Below are positions 57,660 to 64,000 of a DNA stretch of 64,000 nt, one piece after another. Origin of the DNA: Guillardia theta CCMP2712. Lineage: Eukaryota; Cryptophyceae; Pyrenomonadales; Geminigeraceae. The notes below the pieces were generated by a model. The model had not been told where the DNA came from. It did no database searches and was given only the letters and a program-made list of their open reading frames with translations. How positions within the stretch are numbered: the stretch's first letter is position 1; every line of letters begins with the position of its first letter. The stretch covers positions 68,736-132,735 of the forward strand of contig NW_005434650.1 in assembly GCF_000315625.1 (NCBI RefSeq), in the 5' to 3' direction. A program made the translations under genes and the position numbers.

Positions 57660-58253
57660 ATGCCGCCTCTATGGCGGGGCCTGGGATTTCTTTGGCTGGC
57701 GGGGATGGCGGGAGGAGCCTCATTGGTGCTGAGGAGTAGCCAAGGGGACCAGCCACGAGGAGAAAATGGAGCGAAAGACCTGGCAATCATTCTCTCCTCC
57801 CTCCTCTCCTTGCTCTCCTCCATGTACGCTGCCTACATCTTATTGCCACTCATGCCATCCCTCCTTTGTCCCCGATCAGACTCGTATAGATCGATCTCCA
57901 ATGAAGAAGATTTGGAACAATCTCAGCCAACATACCAACAAGCTTCCCGCCCTCCTCTACATCCAGTGCTTCCTGTCGAGAGATTGGATCGTCAGGATTC
58001 CATCGATGCTGGGATAGAACTTGAGATTGTCTCTGCTTCTTTTGACATGAATGGAGCGAGTTATCCTCGAGGAACTTTCAGAATTCGTGCTCTCCATCCT
58101 AACGGAGTAGCGGAGGTTCGTGGTTCTGTTACAGATGTTTCTTCCTCTGACGTTGAGCACAGAGGCAGGGAGCGTGTGAAGCAGGAGACGTTCTTGTATC
58201 GGTCGGAAACGTCCCTCTCCATGGCATCTCGCTCGATCAAGCTAAGGCGCTGA
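57660..58253 (+). CDS. Unknown two-helix membrane protein, 197 residues
   Basis: A single-exon ATG frame begins MPPLWRGLGFLWLAGMAG, a hydrophobic segment that may be a signal anchor. A second hydrophobic stretch, 'LAIILSSLLSLLSSMYAA' continuing to 'YILLPLMP', follows at residues about 42-70. The remainder is soluble and Ser/Arg-rich ('GIELEIVSASFDMNGASY', 'FRIRALHPNGVAEVRG'), ending at 58253. No family recognised. Topology is probably two membrane spans with a cytosolic C-terminal domain of about 120 residues. Confidence 0.55.
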   Translation: MPPLWRGLGFLWLAGMAGGASLVLRSSQGDQPRGENGAKDLAIILSSLLSLLSSMYAAYILLPLMPSLLCPRSDSYRSISNEEDLEQSQPTYQQASRPPLHPVLPVERLDRQDSIDAGIELEIVSASFDMNGASYPRGTFRIRALHPNGVAEVRGSVTDVSSSDVEHRGRERVKQETFLYRSETSLSMASRSIKLRR

Positions 58254-58502
58254 TGAGAGGAAGTCCTGGGCAGTCGATCGTCCTTGGGATTCACTCAAAA
58301 AAGTGCAGGGAGGTCATGCAGAGGTAGATTGTGCTGCATCGAACGTGCCATTTTGCTGACTTTCCTGCACAGGCATTTGGTTCTTGCCCCACCCCCAAGC
58401 TCAAGAAGCACATCTCCTCGTTACCACCTTCAAAGCTCTCGCTCCAAAGGGAGCGTTTGACAGGCAGGAATAATCGTCTTGATTGATCATGTAAAAACTA
58501 AT

Positions 58503-60619
58503 TTAGGTCCACCATTCTCCTGTCAGTATTTCACTTTGTACTCCTGCCGCTGAAATTTCACACAAGTCCCTCCTATCCAGCATGACTGCACAAATTTTCA
58601 GTAAGACAACAAAGACGTCACATGAACGCGACCGAGATCGGTGCAGGCAATGCAAGCGGGGGAGGCAGCATTGCAGGTGCGGTTGGCTCTTTGTCTTCTT
58701 CCTTGTACACCTGCAAGCTCTCAGATGCCAACGATCGAGCTCCAACGCCACCTTCCCCGCTCGCTTCGCTGCTTCTATCTTAATCTGAAGCTCGATGGCT
58801 CGTCGAGCCTTTGTGGGCGCGTCAAATCAGGCCGGAGCAAGGTCAGAACACCTGCTCTTGATAATAGTCGTCTGGCAAATTGAAGCGCGTCTCGTCCATT
58901 TGATTGCTGATGTAGCGCGATCCTTTCATCATTTGCCGCTCCTTAGTGACCGCCTCGCCTGCCTCAACCCATCAACTGCGAAGAGACTTCGCACCGCCTA
59001 CCAGTGGCATCTCCGGACATGCTGTTCTGCTGGGTGACACCTGGCGCATCCACTCCAATGAGCGAAGAGGATTTTCCTGCTTCAAGCTGGAGCTGAAGGA
59101 TTGAAAATTGATGTGGTCAAGGGGTGCTCTCAAGGATTCAAATCACCTTCACAAAAACTTTGCTGGGCTTCGATCGGAGGCCACAAGAGTATCCTTGTTC
59201 GCACATGATGCGCTCCTGCAGAATAGTTAGTCGATAATGATGAAAGAGAGGGTCAGGCACATTGCTCTCGATGGGTAAGATGCGGTTCACGTGGAGGTAT
59301 GCGACGAGCTGTACTTGAGTCATCTAGGTAGTTTGATGATTACAGGAACTTACTGCAGCGTTTGCTGAAGCACTCGCAGCTTCTTCTTCCATTCGATGCA
59401 TGGGGTTGAAATTCCTGGTATGTACATGTCCGCCGGCAGAAGGATCCAAAGAAAATACGTGAAAATCCTCACAATGCAGCAGTTTGCAGACTGTGCAATA
59501 TCAATTCAAGTTTCAAGCACAACGATACGATCAGCAGACCTTCACAGATGAGCTCCCAGTGAGGATCCAAGTCACCAATGACTCGTCGTGATCTCACTGT
59601 TGCAAAGGAGATAATACGAGGGCAAATCAGCTTCGAATACAAGCCTAGTGTCACTTGTACCTGGCACAAGAAGATGTCTCGCTGCACACTCTACCACCTG
59701 TGGCAAGATTAGGTTTAAGATCAACTGGCTTGCCATACTTGTATGGGCAAGTCTGTTTGAATGGCCAGCATGTTCACGTTCAAAGCTTCGCAGACTTCCA
59801 TCTCAGGAGCTTGTGAGATTATCCGTGGGCATGGAGCCTAAGTGAAACCAGTGATCAGATCGAGCTTGCATGGACTTCTTCGACCCACCTCTATCCAGAA
59901 ACACCCCAGGTCGTCAATCTCTGTTGAAACTTCAACTTGCCAGACTTGTTCCACGATGCTTTCAGCTCTGATCCGAACCTTTGATCCCTCCTGCAGGCCT
60001 GTGAGTGCATCGCAACATAGTCGTCTTGCTGCAGACCGTCAGAAGAGGCAGGTCCGGAGGCCGGCGATCAACCAGGTCGAACAAGCTCGCGATTGCCATA
60101 CTCTCCAGCATCGTTCGATGGCATCCTCCACCTGGCGTGAGCAAGCTTGCAAGGCAAGTGAGAGCTCATTGGGAGGCAACTCACTTCTTCACCATATCTT
60201 GAAGCTCTTGGTTGATGGATCGACTCGTCGTCTGTTTGGCTTCACGAAGACCACGAACCCCTCGCCGCATGTCTCTGCGATCCTCACCATTTCTCTCGTC
60301 TCAAAAGCATCTCCGCTGTCTTCTATGACCGCCACCTGTAGCTAGATGATATCTTGCCTGCTAGACAAGGAGCGAGCATACTTGATTTCCTCCACGTTCA
60401 CTGGATGTGAATGTGCAAATACTCCTGGGCAGACATGTTGGGCCTATTTCAGATCAAGAACTTGTACCTGACGGCACATTGCTTGCCAAAGGCCTGTGCT
60501 GTCGCTTTCAGTGCCTCGGCATGAGTAGTAGCTGAGGTGGCGAAGAGGCTCCTGCGTAATCTACTTGTCTCCGATTCACCCAATCGTGCTCGGCCCAACT
60601 CCCTTCCTTTAGGGTTCAT
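58503..60619 (-). CDS. Unknown protein with many short exons
   Basis: The ATG at 60619 starts MNPKGRELGRARLGESE, running to 'TTHAEALKATAQAFGK'. Subsequent exons joined by plausible GT-AG sites include 'VNVEEIKYARSLS', 'VAVIEDSGDAFETREMV' with 'GFVVFVKPNRRRVDPSTKSF', 'SKVRIRAESIVEQVWQVEV' with 'STEIDDLGCFWIEV', 'PHTSMASQLILNL', 'VIGDLDPHWELICE', 'DFHVFSLDPSAGGHVHTR', 'RILPIESNVPDPLFHHY' with 'GYSCGLRSKPSKVFVK', 'SSLKQENPLRSLEWM' and 'ARRAIELQIKIEAAKRAG', ending near 58503. The N-terminal leader is Arg/Ser/Thr-rich and could be a mitochondrial presequence. I do not recognise the family; beta-rich segments alternate with helices. The number and brevity of exons make the model approximate. Confidence 0.55.
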
Positions 60620-61515
60620 GTCTCATGATTTCTCCATCAGCAACCAGTCAATCGATGGACCTTTTCCATTCTTTGCTTCTATTTCTTCTCCTCGTCCTCC
60701 TCCTCCTCCTCCTCCTCGTCCTCCTCCTCCTCCTCCTCGTCCTCCTCCTCTCACAGCATCTTCATCTTCACTTCGTCTTGTCGCATCCCTCCTACTCATC
60801 CATGGCCAGTCTCTCACTCGACATGCGGTTAAACCACTTCGACACATTACAGAAATCAGTAGGACAAATTCCGACCGCCCGTCCGGACACCCGGAGTTGC
60901 CCGCCGGGCCGATGAACTGTAAAATCACTCAAATTTCATGTCACCCGCGCGACAATTTCTGCACATCTAAAGGGGAGTAGCATGCGGGGGGTGGGGTGGA
61001 ACACAGGAAGGGTAGGGGGTGAGAAATGCTGATAAGGTGCTGGAAGACTGCTAGAAAATGGTGGGTATTCTTATATAAAAGTGAGGGTACTATTTAGAAT
61101 TTGTTGAGGTGGGGTTGTAGGAAGATGGGGTGAGAAATATAGGAGAGGGGTGGGGGTGAAGGATGGTGGTCATGGACATTGTTACTGGTCTGTAGTGAAA
61201 TGTAGGAGGCGAGGAGAAGAGCGAGGAGAGGAGAGGAGAGGAGAGGAGAGAGGAGAGGAATGACGTCGACTCAGAAATTTCATGGATGCACTGTCTGTAT
61301 GGAGAAATTAGACAGGGAGTGTGAAGGGACATGAGAAATAGCTGCGAACAGTGAACAGGACAGCAATGGACTGACCTGCGTGTTATCACAGGAAAGAATC
61401 AAGTGTCGGTGGAATAGTAATGTCAATGGTGTAGCAAAGTGGGGCAGAGGCAAAAGAAGAGGTGTCCTCCACCTAATCTCAACGCTGAAACCCAGAGGCA
61501 AGGAACAGTTGAAAG
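60620..61515. promoter_or_regulatory. Divergent region upstream of the RSH gene
   Basis: Contains a TCCTCC/TCCTCG array (about 60690-60760), a CG-rich segment (about 60878-60915), a G-rich block with 'gggggtggggtgg', 'aagggtagggggtgag', 'ggtgggtattc' and 'gagggtacta' (about 60988-61095), a TATATAA at about 61071, and an AGGAG array (about 61220-61256). No gene is seen. Confidence 0.5.
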
Positions 61516-64000
61516 ATGCCAAATAATAACAGTAGTTGGCTCTTGTATGTGATTGTCCTGTCGTCCTGGTTCTTCCATGGATGCGGCTGGACGCCGAACC
61601 TTCCCATGCCGCACAAAGTCAAGGCGCTTCGTTTGGCAACCAGATGCACGAGAAGCCCTCTCAAGACTTTGAGGGATGAGGCCACCAGGCGACGCCGACA
61701 TGGACTTGTCGCTAACTTGCAGGCAGACGAGGAGGGGCAGGAAGCCATCGAGGGTGGGAAGACATCGAGGGCAGGAGATGCAAGAGAAGGAGAGGGTAAA
61801 GGATGGACTGATCAGATGAGAGATAAGACGATTCAAGCGTTGGACAGCATCTTTGCTGGAGGCTTCATGATGGAGGGGAAGGGCTCGGAGATGCTGATGG
61901 TTCTGCGGAAGTGGATGATGTCGGAGTCGGTCAAGATGGACAAGGAGGTGGAAGAAGGCCGGCAATCAGATGAATCTACTGATCGCAGCATCGTTGCAAA
62001 AGATTACAAGTCCGACTCGAAGACTCTCGATCGCTCCGAGTTCAGCGCTGTGGTTAAGGCAGCTGGACTTGAGCAGATGGAGGCGTCAGACATCGACATG
62101 GTCTTCGATGGGATGGACGCCAACCAAGATGGCACTCTGAGCCTCGAGGAGGTGGTGGAGACTTACCGGCGAGTGCATGCCGAAGTAGTCCTTGACGGAG
62201 ACTTGAAGGTCGATGAGGAGGAGATGAAGGTCGCTCCAGACAACCTTGACCGTATCGATCTACGGCCTGCAGCTCCCGGGGCGGAGGTCAACTCCATCCT
62301 CCCCTTCTACGCTGATGGAAGTTCTAGCGCCTCTGCGCTCTCACACCAGTGGAAGCAAGTCTGCGATGCTCTAGCGAAACAGTCCATGTACCTGCCTCCT
62401 GACGAGCAGTACCAAGTGCAAGACGCCTTGAGGTTCACAGGTGAGCGTCTGCTGGGCTCGAGGTTGGTAGATAAGAAGTTCGGGGAGGGTCTCGCTATTG
62501 GCAGCATTATTGCAGGCTTGCAACTTCCAACGCCTGTACTCGTCAGCGCTGTGCTCCTCCCTTGTGTCCGTGAGCGAAGCGCCAGCATCCAAGAGGTTCG
62601 CGATCGCTTCGGGCCGGTCGTGGGCTCAATGGTGGAGGACTCGGTCTGGCTCTCGCAGCTTCCCGACCGGGTCGGCCTGCTCGATGATGATGGCAGCAGA
62701 TTCCTGCGGGAGTACATGGTGGCAGCGTCAAGGGACCATCGGGCTGTGATAGTCATGCTGGCGGATCGGCTTAATGCGCTGAGAAAGATCGAAGAAGCTC
62801 CCTTGTACGACCAGCATCTGAAGGCGCTGGAGAGCCTTCAAGTCTTCTCGCCACTCGCTCACGCACTTGGAGTGGGAAAGTGGCTGTGGGAGCTGGAAGA
62901 CCTCTCGTTCCGTGCCTTGTTCCCGGACTCGTACACGTCTGTCGAGCAGTGGCAGCTGGAGCTGTGGGAAGTCTCGAGCAACATGATGGAGCAGGCAAAG
63001 GTGGACGTGCTAAAGGCGCTGAATGAGAACGACTTCTTGCTGGAACATGTCGAACGATACGCCATCACAAGCCGAAGGAAGAGTGTTTTCTCCACCTTCA
63101 AGAAGATGTTCAGGTCGAACAAGAAACTTGAGGTGCTTTTCCTTTCCTACCCCTTCTCCTGCTCCTCCTGACCTGTTGATAGGATGTCAAGGATGTTTTC
63201 GCCATGCGAGTTGTCATTGGTCTCAAGAGTCAGTTCAGGTCAGACGACTCGGTGCAAGTCCGCACATGCACGGAAGCATATGGAGCAGTGAGGAAGGCGC
63301 TAGTCGGCTGGGAAGAGCCGCGGGGGAGGTTTAAAGACTACGTGACACACCCAAAGCCCAATGGCTACCAGGTAGAGCAACCGCCTCGTCTCCTGCACCC
63401 TCTGCTTCTCCTGCTGCCACTCGCTTCCTGTCCTCTTTGTCTGATCGCAAACTTTCTCAGTCGATCCACACGACGCTCGACAGCCCGTTGAAGCTTCCGC
63501 TTGAAGTTCAGATCCGCACGGAGGAAATGCATGCGGCTGCAGAGTTCGGAGACGCATCACACAACTTGTACAAAGGGGGGATCAAGAGGTGAAAGCATAT
63601 GACTAGCCTCTCTGTCCTCTCATCTTCCTTCCTTCAGCTTGTCAGCTGTGCAAAACTTTGCCGACATGGTGCGCAAGAGCAACGTTGCAGCGCTTGCCCC
63701 GGCTGATTCCGTGAGCGCTGTCTTCAGATGTCCCATGACGGGTGACCCGATTCATCGACAGGATTTGAGTGAGGAAAACAGTGAAGAGCAGCGAGACCTT
63801 GACGCGCTGGAGTTCAGCAATGAAGCTGCAGGTAAAAAAGAAGGAGGAATGGGAGGAAGGGGAGGAGAAGGGGAGGAGGAGAAGTGCAGGGGATGAGGAG
63901 GAGGAGGGACGGGGTGAGGCAGACTGCTGATGTGAGAGCAGAAGCGTCTTCGTTGGAGTTGAGCCTGGACTCATCGGATGCGATCAAGAGGAAGAACGAG
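61516..64000 (+). CDS. RSH: Plastid-targeted RelA/SpoT homologue with N-terminal EF-hand; runs off window
   Basis: The ATG at 61516 encodes a signal peptide ([20 protein letters not shown]) then a basic transit-like region. Residues about 170-235 hold a helix-loop-helix with a canonical calcium loop, [12 protein letters not shown]. Then comes the HD-type hydrolase fold ('[18 protein letters not shown]', '[14 protein letters not shown]', '[13 protein letters not shown]', '[19 protein letters not shown]'), with the metal-binding HD pair replaced (LLPCV for LLHDV). The exons at 63183-63371, 63461-63588 and 63638 onward give the synthetase: '[15 protein letters not shown]', '[16 protein letters not shown]', 'SIHTTLD' and '[19 protein letters not shown]'. 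The protein should make (p)ppGpp but not degrade it, possibly under calcium control in the plastid. The last visible exon is open at 64000. Confidence 0.93.

Noticed and set aside
1-64000. CRISPR arrays, tRNA, rRNA, transposons, integrated viral genes
   Set aside because: No spaced direct repeats, cloverleaf-like sequences, rRNA segments, transposase or polymerase signatures were seen by eye; a covariance-model search could still find a tRNA.

Overview
This is a nuclear genome window from a eukaryote, most likely an alga with a secondary plastid; a cryptophyte such as Guillardia theta fits best. This is an inference. The genes are dense and cut by many very short introns (often 43-60 nt, GT-AG and sometimes GC-AG). 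Two proteins start with a signal peptide followed by a basic, Ser-rich stretch, with an aromatic residue at the predicted cleavage site, which is the usual entry tag for secondary plastids. Protein families are eukaryotic throughout (USP, XAP5/FAM50, ERCC1, ERCC8/CSA, WDR7, ABCD transporter, RelA/SpoT homologue with EF-hand). I saw no tRNA, rRNA, CRISPR, transposase or reverse transcriptase.

Layout, left to right: TPR protein (-, 1-1385); a large C2/armadillo/cyclic-nucleotide-binding-like protein (+, 2601-8195); a secretory-pathway glycosyltransferase with beta-sandwich modules (-, 9481-12474); a RING protein with a fresh internal duplication (-, 13487-14200); a lysine/glutamate-rich C-terminus with PCNA-box-like motifs (+, to 16767); XAP5/FAM50 (-); ERCC8/CSA (+); an Sfi1-like repeat protein and a PDZ protein, possibly one gene (-, 21233-24468); a plastid-targeted glucose-6-phosphate 1-epimerase (+); a ubiquitin-specific protease (-); a coiled-coil protein (+); a secreted canopy/saposin-like protein (-); a rhodanese-cysteine synthase fusion (+); an unknown short protein (-); ERCC1 (+); an unknown protein (-); a protein made of about five calponin-homology-like modules (-); an ABCD half-transporter (+); WDR7/rabconnectin-3beta (-); an MRG-like fragment and an RRM protein (+); an EF-hand protein (-); a membrane protein (+); an unknown multi-exon protein (-); and a plastid-targeted RelA/SpoT homologue (+) running off the right end.

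Genes largely alternate in strand, so most gaps are either divergent (shared promoter) or tightly convergent. Most divergent gaps hold blocks rich in GGGTA/TACCC words, which look like a recurrent promoter-linked sequence. Functional themes: nucleotide excision repair (ERCC8, ERCC1), calcium signalling (EF-hand protein, EF-hand RSH), cytoskeleton and centrin-type proteins (CH array, Sfi1-like), plastid metabolism and stringent response, and sulfur assimilation. Exon boundaries were read by eye from splice motifs and family similarity. Coordinates given for genes span first to last recognised coding base, introns included.
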